NCBI RefSeq assembly: GCF_019925205.1
Contig: NC_083566.1
Coordinates: 11,470,001-11,534,000, forward strand
Length of the DNA: 64,000 nucleotides
Reading direction: 5' to 3'
Source: Metopolophium dirhodum
Lineage: Eukaryota; Arthropoda; Insecta; Hemiptera; Aphididae
The translations under genes and the position numbers were made by a program. Positions within the stretch are counted from its first letter, which is position 1. The number at the start of each line of letters is the position of its first letter. This document shows positions 36,601 to 50,800 of this stretch, piece by piece. The notes below the pieces were generated by a model. That model worked only from the letters and a program-made list of their open reading frames with translations, searched no databases and had not been told where the DNA came from.

Positions 36601-39600
36601 ATACAACTTACTGTTGATATTCATTGCATTTTTGTTCTTCAAATAACCTTAAACCACTTTCTTGAAAGTGGTTAGTAGGTATAATAATAGAATCGCTATA
36701 ATTCAGAATTTCAGACGTTCCTTCGCGTCCACTGTCCAACACATTCGGTAGTCCGATATTATTTATTACTAGTAAATAATACTCATAAATCATAATGAAC
36801 AATACATATATTTTCAATAGAAAAACTGAAAAATTGTTAACAATCGTGTCATGAGACAAAAAATGTAAGTACTTAACACACATTTATGGTGAGAAACCAG
36901 TTTTGTTGAAAAATGGAAACAATATATTATTAAATTAATACGTAGGTATTCATATAACATAATTATAGTGTATTTTGAATGAACCATTTTTATTTTGGAA
37001 GATATTCATATTTTTAAGTTTTTTTTTGCTTTTGAATGTAGTATACGTTTAAATATAAAGTAGAAGTTCTTGGTTGCGGATTTGGTAAATTGAGTCCTAT
37101 ATTATTATTTTAATTTAAATAACTTTATTTTTAACATTATTCTTTTCGGGTGGTGCTGCTGAGTGCCTGCCCACAAATGTTAAATTCTGTTACTTTATAT
37201 TATATTAAATATCCTATTTGCTCATTGTACATAATGTTGTATAGATTAAAAATTACTTAAATGAATAAAAAAAAAAAGAAAACATTATTCTTTAAAGTTC
37301 TTATTGTGTAATTAGAGTCACGTATGGTAATTATTATAATAATAATATTATTGCAATTTTCATTTTTAAATTATGTCTATTCAGTATTCTGTACGACTCT
37401 TTTGAAAATATTTTGTATCATGTCCTATATGTGAGTACCTATTGGTACTCATTGATTATACTATGATTCTTCCGCTCAACTATGTATTACATATTTTATC
37501 GTGTGCGGTGAATGTCCAGTTAATAATTTTTTTTTTAATTTAGGTATTTCAATTCAAAATGCTTGAAATAATTCCAAATAGTTTTTTTGTAACATAATAT
37601 TATGTTTAGAATCAATACTCATCTGTATCGACAAATATATACGGATGTTCAAAACATTAAGAATATACTAATGTTTTCCTAATAGCTTATTACTTAATAG
37701 TGAATGTATCTTTAAATATATTTAATATACATGACACTATAGATGACACTATAGATGACACTATAGAAGACACTATAGATGCGGTGTATATTAAAACCAT
37801 ACGAAGATGGATACAGCCATTCAGACTCTTATTCTTGACGTGGAGTACCTCTACATAATTATTTTTGGAGTATCAGAATATTATGGTTTGATGACAACTA
37901 AAGCATTATTAAATTCACGAACGATAATAGGATATTTGTTTTATGGTTCTTGAATAACCATTTTATGCTACCTATTCGAATCGTTATATTTGTTATCGTT
38001 ATAGCTAGCTACTAGATATTGTAATATGTACTTTATGTAGGTTACATTATAATATTATATACTTGACACCAAAAATCGGCGTCTAATATTTTTCATTTAC
38101 TATATTATATCGTCTATCTAGCCTACATCTGTTTTTATCAAAAGATTATAAACGCCCACATTTAAGTTTTTTTGTTGAATAGGAGCCGTAATAATAAACT
38201 TGTAGGAAATCTCTAAATAAACCTAAGGGTGCGTATTATTATAAATTCAAAAAGGTCGTTCAGATTCTAACTGTCTCGCAATTTTATTTTCTTACCATTA
38301 TTTTATTTTATAGCTTATCTATTATTATATTATAATGTAGGAAAAATGTAAGTTTTTGGTTTTTAAATTATTAAGTACCTACGAAATAAATAATGGTATT
38401 TTGTTTTGACTTATCTATACGTATAAGAGAAGAAAATGTACAACCGTGGTGCACTATCAAGAATTATTTTAGTCTGAGACAATACAAAAAAATATGTATA
38501 GGTATATTAACCAAGAAAAGCTACCCATATCTATACGCACGACCTTCAGATTGGCTTCAAATTTATATTCCAAGGATTCGGATTTTATCATAAACATTTT
38601 TTTTAAATATAATAATTTTTCTTTATTTATTTTATGAGTGTTATGACATTTTAGAAAAATTTCGTGCCTAAATCGTTCTCAAAAATTCCTGTAACATTGA
38701 TATTGATTATTATAAGTATAAGTAGATAGGTACGATTATATAGAAGTTCGATAAAATAAATTTGTTATGGCCCTTCTCAGTTCCACACTTCGACAGTCAC
38801 TTAATACCTATACTCTTTAGATAATAAAGAATATGATAATTCTTTATAATCTATGTTAATACCACGACACCACGTCTTGGTTAAACATAAATATACAAAA
38901 ATGTTTTGACACAATTACTTATGTCTATACGTCATAATACAATATAGTTTTAACAATAACCAACATTTTGGTTGAATCCCTCGTAATGCCACCACCACCT
39001 GGGAGGTATCATGGAATTCGAAATTGTATAAAAACGTAATTTCAAACGATGCGTCCATGTTGCCGTAAGCGTTTGTAGCTCTTGAGTATAATGGATAGCA
39101 TAAAATACCTTTGGTATTATGTCAATTTCAAGATTGAAAAACTATCGTGGTTACCCGTTTCCAAGTATACCGTAGGTACCTATATAATATAATATTTGCC
39201 ATTGGTTATTCTTAAAGGAATTGAGAATCGGATGTGGAAATGAACGGTCGGTGGCCACCCTATTTTCCTTTAAAAACACGTTTTCTATACCGTATATTTT
39301 TCTGATCAACGAACCTGATAATATAGTTGCGAAACACGCAGATGATTAAGGGAGTAATGTATTCCTCTCACATAGATTCTCTAATAGCATATTTATCCGC
39401 ACAAAATCATCCAAACCTCCTTTCCCCTTTGGACTCCCACTGATGGGTAAAAATGAACGAATCCAAATTTATCCACACAGTATATATTTACTGTAATACA
39501 AAGACAATCTCTCCAAACAATAAATAGATCCCTTCCTGAAATGCAAAATAATACTTAGGTTTAACGAAAAACTAAACTGCAGGGCCAAACACATTCATAA

Positions 39601-41820
39601 AACAAAAATAAACTTCAACCATAGATTTTCCTTACTTAAATACATCTTCCATTTTTTAAATATACAATATAGATAAATATAACTAGGAAGTAATATCCGG
39701 GTACATATACAGCAGTGTGTAAAGCCATCACAAACTCAAAAATTGAATCTGAAAATGGGAAACTTGGAACAGGTATCGTACTATCGTGTTACTGGGACGC
39801 CGATGTAATTGTTCAGTTGTGAGTTTTAATGCGCAAATATTAGTTTTTATATCTAACCCAGTATACTGCAGCACATGCAACAACTACCCTTAGCGATGTC
39901 GTGGTTTCGCATAAAATCGATCAAACAATATGGCTCGTGGCAGCGGTAGACCACCCACTGAATATCGATGTATATATTCCACGTCCTTTATACTTGAAAG
40001 TACATACATTTAACTTTTAAGTATGTATTGTATACAATTTGTATAATGTCAATCTGTAATTATTATGAATAGACCGACGATTAGGCACTTGCTAGTTGCT
40101 AAAAACAAATAACTGTCGATCGATATAATGTGACGACAACTACAGCGAATTTCAGACCGAAAGATTGCCTTATCTTTATTGTTTGTTCCTCCTCGTGTGT
40201 TCCCTGCAGCAGTTGCTAAAAAAAAAATATAGGTACGCCCATAATATTATGAAGTGACACAATTATGTAAAAATTCGATCTTTATATACTTAGGAACCTA
40301 CCAATATCGCACAAACGCGTGAATTATTGTATGGGTGCGTGTTATTGTCGCGTGCCGTGTGTTGTGTAAAATGACTGCAGTTTATATCAATATTGTTGAT
40401 CGCAACAGCTCGACGGTGCGAAAGGTTTAGTAAATAATAATAATAATTATGGCCAACTTGTTAAGTACTATAATTAGGAATTTCATCCCTGACACAACGC
40501 ACCCAATATAAATAAAACTATAATACGGGGTTATAGATCTACCTATATGTTCGAAATTCGCGTTGCTATCAATTATTAGTAGGTATTATACTACTATTAG
40601 GTTTTTAAGAAAAGTTGGGTGACAATGAAGGTCGTTGACCGCGTGGATGCATCAGAGTCAAGACTGTTTTACATCCTTTGCAAATACAATGAAAATAAAC
40701 CTATAATCAATTCAGAGGTTCCAAAACCAATCTGCACTTTGTTCCCACGATGATGATATGTATTTTTATTTGTATACAGTTGTTATTGGTTATGGCCTAT
40801 GAGTATTACGAAGAAAGTGTCGTGGCAAGAAAACGCACACCCTTATTGCGTCCCACAAATGGTCCCGCCAATGATTTAAATCACGACGATACCAATAACA
40901 ACGCCCCCGTAAAACGGAATTCGACTATTTCGTCGTATCTGATTTTAGTTCATTCGTCCTTCTGCCATCTTAAAACGAAAAAATGTAGTAAAACCACGTC
41001 ACAAAGAGCGCGTGAAGGACGAACTGTGGGCCGGGGCGAGTGGCAGACGTTATACAGAGTGATTCGCCAAGCAATCTCATCCTCTATTTTGTGCATTTAT
41101 TTAAATTCTTTTTTTTTATGGATTTCTGAGTACACTATTAGAAGTTTTCAAATACTTGTTTTATAGCATATAATGAGTAATAATTCACTTTTTTTTTTAT
41201 TTAAGTACAGGTACTAAAACTTTAATTTTTACAGCAAAGCATCAATATTTAATAAAAATCATTCAACTAACAATTTTTAGCTTTATAAATGATCACATAA
41301 AAAAACCTACTTGTTAGTCGAGTCGCAACTCGGCAGGACAATTCTTGATTTCTTGAAAAGCATAAAAAAATCTCTGTATGTTTTGAAATATGGTCTTATA
41401 CAGTTATACGCATACTAGGGAGTAGCAGTGAAACCTGGGTTGTTGATGATAATATGATGGAGATCGAAAATCATAATATTTATTATTTTGTTACTTTATG
41501 ATATTATTAATATTTATTATAGAATAAAATTACAATTGAACACGGGAATAGTTGAAAAGAATAACTCTATATAAACATGCGGCAGCAGCCTTCATCCGCC
41601 AAGTCGACTGGACTTTTGTTATTTCCCGATGCAGCTCGATTTTGCCGGTTTAACTGCCCATCGGGACCCGATAAATCGCCCTGTATGCACAGCATTATTA
41701 AAAAAAAAAAGGGGGGGTTGGCGGCGGTGAATAGGAAACGCTCGCGAGTGGGACGAATGAAGAGGGATCGAGCGGCAGCGGCGGCAATAATGCGTCGTTG
41801 GTAAATAAGCGAGAGGGCCG

Positions 41821-41851
<31 letters not shown>

Positions 41852-44800
41852 ACGACGACGACGTATTTGGGTCAACGACAACGGCCGTCGGCGCTCGGCG
41901 TTTGTTGTTGTTGTCTGCGGCGGCGAGCGCGTCGACCCCCGGGCTTTTTGCAACGGTTTGGCCGCCGCCGCCGCCGATTCAGTGTTGCCGACCGTCGCGC
42001 GCACGTGCTCAGGAGCTCACCGTTTCGGCGGCGCACGTGCCGTTTATTTCTGCCGTCGTCGCAGATATACATATTAAAATATAATAATATCGTATTGTGT
42101 GCGGCCGTGAAGGGTGTGCAGGAAGTACGACCACACAGGGCCTCACGCCTAGTGCGGCTTCGCGCTTTTCCAGTGCTATCATAATATTGTATAATATTTG
42201 CATATTATATTCTTGATATCTATGAACTCAGTTTATTGGTGTACTCTTAAACTGGAAAGAATTATATGGAATTAAGCACTAATACAGTAATTACGATTTT
42301 TTAGCTGTCCGGGTCTGAGCCAACTTGAGAGTATATCGCATTCATAAATTACTCAGACCTCACAAATCATAGCATCTGCTCTTATAGTATATATTAATAT
42401 ATCAGGGGTAGCCAAATTTTTTTATTAAGATCCACTGAGTAATATAAGTGTTTTTTCGAGTTGTTAGTTTAAGTCTTCATAACTAATAAGTATTATTAAT
42501 AAACGTAGGTACTTGTATAATTAATAATAAAATTAAAATATAAACTTTATTGGTATATAAAAATGAGTGTTTCACATTAAATTTAAAAATAAATTAACAT
42601 TATATATTATAGTGTTAGCTTAGCACAGAGGCGTGCGTCATTGCATAATATCGTCGACCAGTCGATTATTAATCTGGGGAATGTGCTGGACAAAGACGCT
42701 GCTCTAAATTATCATCAGCAAATCAGAAAGTGTAGCTCGGTTTTCAGCTTTTGTAATTTGAATGTGAGAAAAATAATCTATTTGAAATTTCAGTACTTTG
42801 CACAAACCGGTTAATCCGAAATATATGTATGTAACTGTGCAGTCTACTAAATGCAAAAGTTCTAACAGAGTAAATTGAATTTGGAATCGTCCGAGATCGA
42901 CCGTTTGGCCGCCCTTGGTATATATTATTATTATGCACCCATAATGGTCGTACGTGTTTTGTGCGCCGCGGCGTGCACGGTGTATATCAATCGCGGCTGC
43001 GGCGGCGGTGGGTGGTGGCGTCAAATAGCGCGACGGACGGACGTGTCGGACGTCACGTAGACCGCTCCGTATTATCGGCTAAAATACTGCTAAACTTGAT
43101 ACGCACGGTCTCGGTGGCGGTGTTGTCGGGTGTACATATCCCGCGGGAGATCGGGGGGGGGGACTCGTCGTTATAATATTATAGTTATTACCCGCACTTA
43201 TTATAACATTATAATTCGTATTAAAACACTCATATAACTTGTGGCCATGTCATTATATTTATAATAAACCTCCCAGCCTGGACCACATATGTCCCGGGTG
43301 GCACGAGTGCCGGTTGATTACTATTCACGAGCGTAACTTAGAGTAGAACATTATAATATACCGTGTTCATGCGGACGAGGGCGATGGATTTACAGCGATT
43401 CCCACTGCAGCGTGCTGCCTCGCGGGTGCGTCCATTCCACGGACTATAATACCTATTATTATTTCATAACCTTTTAGATCCTGCAAGGCGGATAATCTGA
43501 AGTGACCTTTCCTCCGAAAATCATTACCTGCTTAAGCGTTGGCTTTTAACAAAAAAAATATTATTGATTAGTAATTTATTACTAACTATTGTAAACGTTA
43601 TCGTACACGTAAACGAACACTGTACTATGCACTTTAAACTTGGTTTAATAAACCCGTCAATTTGCATATTAATTATATATTTTCTAGGAGTTATTATTCC
43701 ACTCGGCCTATACTCTCTAGAAGCAGTAATTCCCTACAGCTGTGCTGCGAAATTCTTCAAGAGGTGCCGTGTAATCTTTATTTTATTCTATGTGTTAAAA
43801 TATATTATATTTCATGATATAGTTTTACAATAACTTTAGTCGTTACTTTTTGGTTATTCGTGTGTATTGAAATTATTTTATAAATCCTTGTAAATAAATC
43901 TCAAAATAAATCACATAAAGTCCTGAAGTCTTAAACATATTAAAACTATTAAAAAATATATTGTATTCCTTTTTATCTCGTATTTGGATTATTTACGTTT
44001 ATTGAAATTGTTTATATACACGTTACTTTATAAGACATCTGTAATAAAAATAAAAAATATATAATAAATAATTTTTTTCCAATGTGTGTGCCAAAAATAT
44101 ATAAAAAAATACGAAGTGTGCCATCAAATAAAAAAGTTTGGGAATCCCTGAGTCTGGAGTCTAGATATCACCGATAGTCAAGATGCCCCATGTGGTAATA
44201 CGATATTTCTGTTATACGCATATAGATCCACCGCCGGAGTAAAAATACTTCCTTTGTTTCGCAAGCGATATTCGATTCAAGACGAAAACATTAATATCAG
44301 AAAAACAGTAAAAGATTAAAACCACTTATCGGGTGGAGTATAACACACCGGAATCGGCAACTTTACTTATACCATATCAATTGACACGTTCAAGTCTTCG
44401 TCCTTAAATTCCAATAAATCACGATTGTGCACAACACAACTACTGCAGTGACACATGTTATTATAGACATATTAACTATATAATTTATAATAATATTCTG
44501 TACATAACTGAGCCTGAGAACTGAGGTACAACTGTACAAGACGTAGTAAGCCCATCGAGTGATTTTACATCGAGGCCGCTGGCACTTGAGTGCGGAAAAC
44601 GCTCCGTCGCTCCGTTTGAGACAGCCGCCGCAGTGGTTCGCGGCGGAGAATGAAAACAACAAAATAAAAATAATATTATCCGACATTTCGACGGACGACG
44701 GCTTACTGTATTATTAGTATAATTGTTATTATTATTATAATTAATTCTTGTTTTGACGGAGAAACTGATAAACCGAACCGACGTGTCGGTGCCATTGTTA

Positions 44801-47800
44801 TCCGGCCGCATGATAATATTTTAATATTTTTTTGATATTGCCATTTTTGTTCGCGGAACTGTTCAACATAATATTTCCAACTTCAATATTATGCACCCAT
44901 TGCCTTCGTTAATATCCGACCACGGTACCTGACGCACATCACCATCCCGTCGAGACTGACATCAATTTATTTATTCATCAATTTCCCAAGAATGTGTATT
45001 ATGTATATTACGAACAGCGTTTGACGGCTGGTGTGAGAACTAATTCACACATTGTTTCGTATATTATATTCTGCTATTGTCCATCATCACCGCCCAAACC
45101 AGCTATAAAACCGTTCTATACCGTAGTAGAAAGCCTTTTATGATCAGATTAAACTGTGAATGGTATTTTATTCAAATTGCAAACGTCTTAGCTAGAACTA
45201 TAACCAAACACGATTGTGTAAATATTTTTTTATATAAAAGTTAAAGACCACAACATACAGTATACTTGAAATATCATCGCGGAGGCGGTTTCTGAGTTTT
45301 ATTGCGACTATATAGGCGGAAACATTTGGTTTTAAGGGTAAATCAATATGAAATGGCTGTTAGTCGGAACTCGGATAATATTCCATTCTTGGAATCTCAT
45401 ATTCTCATCTAAACTCATATTACTTAATAGCTGTAACCATTTGTGCAGTAAAAAATAAAAAACATGTTGTTGTTGTGATCTTTTGTCTATAAATAAGATA
45501 ATTAAAAACAATATTTATTTCTGGGTTCTATGGTAAACTGCCAAATTAATTATTCACAGTTTATATCATTTGCTCTAAAATGTTCTAAATAAGATGCATT
45601 TTGTACTGATTGAGACTTACGTTTTTTAATGTTCTCATAATAATGCATTATTAAACTTATTATTTTTTTTCTTAAAGAATCGATGCTAACGTTAATTATA
45701 AATTACAATACCTACTATACATACTATTCAACACAGTCTAAAAATAATATTTATTGCTAATTTACAAAAAAATCTTTATGTGATTTATAATTATATAAAA
45801 TATTATTTAGTTAATGATTTTTCGTGATTAAACTTAATTAGTTTTATGATATATTTGTTGTAACTATGTAGTAATATGTATAATTAATGAAACGTGTAGA
45901 TGAGTGCACTTAATAATTTCAGAATGACAGAGTTATTATATTTATTCGATATATTTAAATGTTTAAGATAACTTGATGACATTTATATTGTAAATTGCAA
46001 TAACTATATTAATTATAGCTATATAAATTCTAAATACTTACAGTATATTCATCACAAAATGTGTTGTTATAACAATTTTGAAGTCTTATTTATTGCTTTT
46101 ATCCATTCTCACTACTTAAATTTGTTTAATAAATGCCTTAAACCATTAAAATAATTAATTTTCGTTAGTTTTATAAATGTCAAGTGACATGATACAATAT
46201 GAAGTATTTTGAGTATACCTACTTATTTTTATCAGAATTCAACTTAAATATTTAGTTCATCAATAGTATTTTTATAGCTACACGAGTAATTTCAATTTAT
46301 TAGAAACTCTTTAATATAATACTGAGAACATAGTAATATGATTTTTTTGCATTTATAATAAATGTATATTGTACATCATAAATTATAAATTATAATATGA
46401 TACTTATTGTATAATGTATATAGCACATTGTATTCAGCGTATACTCAGTTATGACTTATGGCACAATAAAATCATAATGCCTTATAAAACTTATCAAATA
46501 ATAATCGTTAGTGATATTCATTTATATAAGCAGAAAAATAACAATATTCATTAATGAATAAATTATATTTTCTAATTTAAATATTAAATGTTCTCATTAC
46601 ATAAATCATAGTATTACGTTTACATATAACTCATAAGTCATATATTTATATGCAATATACTAATATACTATGATGTATTATGAAATTTAAAAAAAAAACC
46701 ATTATTTAGCCAAATTTTTAAATCAACTTTTCATAATACCGAGCTCTTTACGAATTTGCATAATGTACATTTAAAGATAGGGGTGTTCGTCTTTAGAATG
46801 ATGTTTTTTTTTTCAGTAATCGTGTGCGAATAATATATTAAATTGAATTTCAATCGCATATATAGGTGCAATAAAAATGATTGTTCGAGCATAAAAAACT
46901 GTTGTTCGACTATTGCACTTAAACATACTATTATATTAAAAATGTCTATAATTCATGACCGTGCGAATCTATATATCTACATTTTACACACACATATATT
47001 ATATATACTGCGTGTACGGTCTATTTGATTGGCAAATTCACGCTCCGTATTGGCAAAGTGTCTCCAAGGAAACCGATAATTATATAGTTATTGTCATAAG
47101 AAATTCTCAACACACAGTATATATTTATAGATTATATATATAATTTATATGTTGACGCTAATGGTCGACATATGAAAGTCGAGTTTTTTTTTTACTTTTC
47201 ATTATATATTATACACAACCTGTGGCCATTTACACGGTATCGAATCGCTGTTATTATTACTATTATTAATTATTATATACATAGTCACTGACATAATACA
47301 CCATTTTGAACTTCAAAAACCTTTACAGCGCAGCAAGTATCGAATATCGATAGGATTCGGTTTCTCGGTATAAATGAACACGCATCACAATACATATAGG
47401 TGTACGTGGAAACATTTTAAAATCATAAATTTGAAATATTTCGCACACACAGATACTTATTTACGAATATTAGATACCTTGGAGGTTTGTCTAGGTTCAG
47501 ATACAGCAAACGCTTTGCCGAGCCTTTTCACCCCTTGTTTTAGTGATTTATATAAAATAATTTAGCTATAAAACATTTTATAGAAATTGAATCATGTATT
47601 TATAATTACAAATAATTATGTATACATAAGTATACAACAAAAAACCTTTGAAACATTTATTATATAAAACTAACAAATAATATAAATTATAATTTTAATA
47701 AAACTATAAGAATGTTAAATTTGGCGGAATGGTTTAAAATGTCTGGTGGGATAGTCTAAATTTCTCCCCGTGCATAAATACGTCTCCATGGAATGAACAC

Positions 47801-50800
47801 AGCTGGTATAAATAATAATATAATTTATATAGATATATAGATATATGTATAATATTCATATAAATATTTATATATATATATATATTTCTAACGAGTTATT
47901 TACAAATTGTATTATCTTATAGTGATCTACCGTGCAACGAATAAGATATTACACACCCATTACCCATAGTAATTTTAATCATGCCTTGCCGGAAATAAAT
48001 CTATATAATATGTAGACCTATAGACGATAAATTTTTCAAAGCAAAAAAACCACCAGCAAGTAAAAGGTACTTATAGTACATATTAAGTATAACTCGACGT
48101 GTATAGTATGTTTTTATATACTATACACACGATGTATACCTACCCAATTTACAGGGCGCATAAGCGCTAAGTGCCGTACAATAATAATAATACAGTATAA
48201 TATAATATCATATGATGTTTGTTGAATTCCGATGGAGTGGGATGTCTGCACCCCACGGGTCGGTTGTGTATGTTTTACGGGGAGGGTAACTCGTCCTACA
48301 TCACCCCGCGCCAATCCCAAAAGCTCGCGTATTATACAACACAGTCGTTGGCGGGTTGGCAACACTGTTCGCCACGTTCGAATTGTCGTGTATCTCCGTC
48401 CGTGTTCGCGTACACCACTACACCGTCTACCCCTTCAGCATTAACACAGTAACGCACCCATCATCCGAACGTCTGCCGTCGCCGTCGCTATACTACCACC
48501 GTCGCCGCCGCCGCCGTCATCGGGGAAAAAAATATCAAAACAAAACGACCGGAAAACCCAACGATCGTACCGAGCCTTTCCGCCGTGGGCACCGTTTGCG
48601 TAAAATACGTAAACACGGATTTTTACCGACTTGGCAATCGCTCACGCAATACTAACGTCGACTTAACATGAGCGACTCACAAGTAAGATATACGTCATAG
48701 CATGATGATAATAATAATAATAAAAATAGTGGTGGGATGTACAAAATTATATACCTGTACGACGATTGTCATTGTTATTATTTTTGTTGTTATTTTTATG
48801 ACATTCGACGCTCGTGCCATTTTTCTGCAGGTGTTTGCACCACGCAGCATATGGACGAATGTAACACAGCGTCCTCCAGTTCAAACGACCCCAACACCCC
48901 CACTCGTGACAAAGTGTCCTTGGTCTCGGCAACGTCACTATATAACATTATTATATCGTACTATTCGTACTAATAATTAGAACAGTCTTATGCTTCTTTA
49001 AAATGTTTGTTTACACAGTACCGCTACTTCCCTCTCCCCTATTGCTATAAAATTCGTTGCGTGGCAAGTAGATACCTACATTTGTTATTGTGCGTTATCA
49101 GCTAGAAAAAAGGCCCGAAATTATTACAATGGTCGCATGAATGGGATGACGTGTCTTCAATTGACAAGATATTATACGTTTCTGTGCGATATGGCATGAT
49201 GACTGATCTTTCTGCGATAATACAACGTAATGAAAATAAAAATAATAATAATAATAATAATAAAGTGGCCAAACGTGTTGATGAATGGTATTACTTGTGA
49301 TGATATGGTGAGTGCGCGGAAGAGGTGGTCGCGGTACGTAGTGTAGGCGTTTCTAGAGAGAGGTGGTAGTGTTTGAGCGGGCGGTCCCCGGGGGTCGTTA
49401 TTGCTAAGGCGCACATTCGGGGTATTGATTATTTGTCCAGAAGAATGCGATGGCGGGAAACACGTATATATATATAATATATGTGTGTGTGTGATTGTAT
49501 ACGTTTATAAATATTTTCCGTCTTCCAGATGGTACACGTAATATTATGTTATACTATATAAAATGATGTATATTATATTGTATGTGTAATAATTATTGTT
49601 TTTATATAACAAGTTTCCATCATTTGTACAAATGGTATACCTATTGCAGTATTCCTCATGATTTCATCATATATAATTGTAAAAATATAATAAATTAACG
49701 TCGTAGTCGTGTTATTAGTCATTACTCATTACTTTCGATATTATTAAGACCCACTCTGTCATAGAAACAAGACTGTTGAACGGCGCAAACTATAGGCAAT
49801 TTAGGGGCATCGGTGTTTACAATACACACTTCACGTATACTCGCGCGTACACACTACAATATTACACAGTATACACACCATATTGTTATAAAATAATATT
49901 TTATTTTTACAATTTATTTAGGTGTACTTATTTATATTTCATAATATTATAAACGGTTATACTATGATCCCGTAAAACACTAAGCGATCCAACAATATTA
50001 TCGTTTTCAACATATTTTATAAATACTCAAGTTTTATGATAATCAAGATAATATTGTCAAATCGTTTTTCTTTAATTTCTCAATCACGAGTCATTCAGGC
50101 ACATACACAAATAAAATCGGGCGGGAGGTCATAATCTGTATATATCAATAAATTACACAACTATTAATTATCGGGGGGGGGGGGGGCGTAATAGTCACGT
50201 GCTTATGACTATTACTATTTAAACTTTAAACACTGCCTACCTATTTGTCAAAATATTCATGATTAATCAGTGATACACTGCACATCACAATGTAATAATA
50301 AACTTTCATGAAAGTTGTAGAAACTCAAAAGACCAAATTATAATTTATTACAATCATTATACAATCTTGTTTTTTATTATTATAAAGTGAACGAAGTGAT
50401 AAGAAGTCTTACTACCTATTACAATAATATTTTTCTTTTGTTTAGTGGGGTGTTATACTGTTATGTAAAAATGATAATTGTATAGAAGTGATTAAAAAAA
50501 AACCTGAATAATCTACCGTAAAGCTATTTAGACCATAAACTATTTTCATTTTTTAATTGTAATTAAAGAGTTAGTAGTTATTGAATAAGAAACATTTTGA
50601 TCAGTTATTTCATATATTTTTTAATATTTTTAGACTGAATAAGATGGTTAATATATTTAATAAAATTGTAACAACTTTTGTTACTCACCAGAATTTAATT
50701 TTCTAAGAAAAATTTGATCACACAGCTAATGGTAATACTGTGTTTCAAATATAATAATAGTTTATACCTTTAAATTATTTGTTAAGAACATATTTTATAG

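Larger units (their letters stand above)
30683..40740 (+). other. NDRG intron 1, distal part
   Basis: About 10 kb of AT-rich intronic sequence. It includes the 157-bp tandem duplication, the 12-bp repeat, a 14-nt G run at 34275-34288 and scattered short A tracts. I see no coding exon; the listed open frames at 35317, 36608 and 38393 have no coding character. Confidence 0.5.
42200..48220 (+). other. NDRG intron 1, middle part outside the islands
   Basis: AT-rich intron. Nothing was recognised between the GC-rich islands apart from an AT dinucleotide run near 47870. The open frames at 43564, 46843, 46955 and 47374 have no family similarity that I can see. Confidence 0.45.

Noticed and set aside
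38965..38985. GGTTGAATCC resembling a tRNA B box
   Set aside because: It lacks the required GGTTCGA core, has no A box upstream and shows no cloverleaf.
41567..42004. Minus-strand 145-residue open frame with a long poly-Arg run
   Set aside because: It is produced by the CCG/ACG triplet repeat and GC-rich island. Composition is low-complexity in every frame, with no domain.
43564..43833. 89-residue hydrophobic open frame in the NDRG intron
   Set aside because: Ile/Leu/Phe richness is expected from AT-rich DNA, and no motif or splice context supports it.
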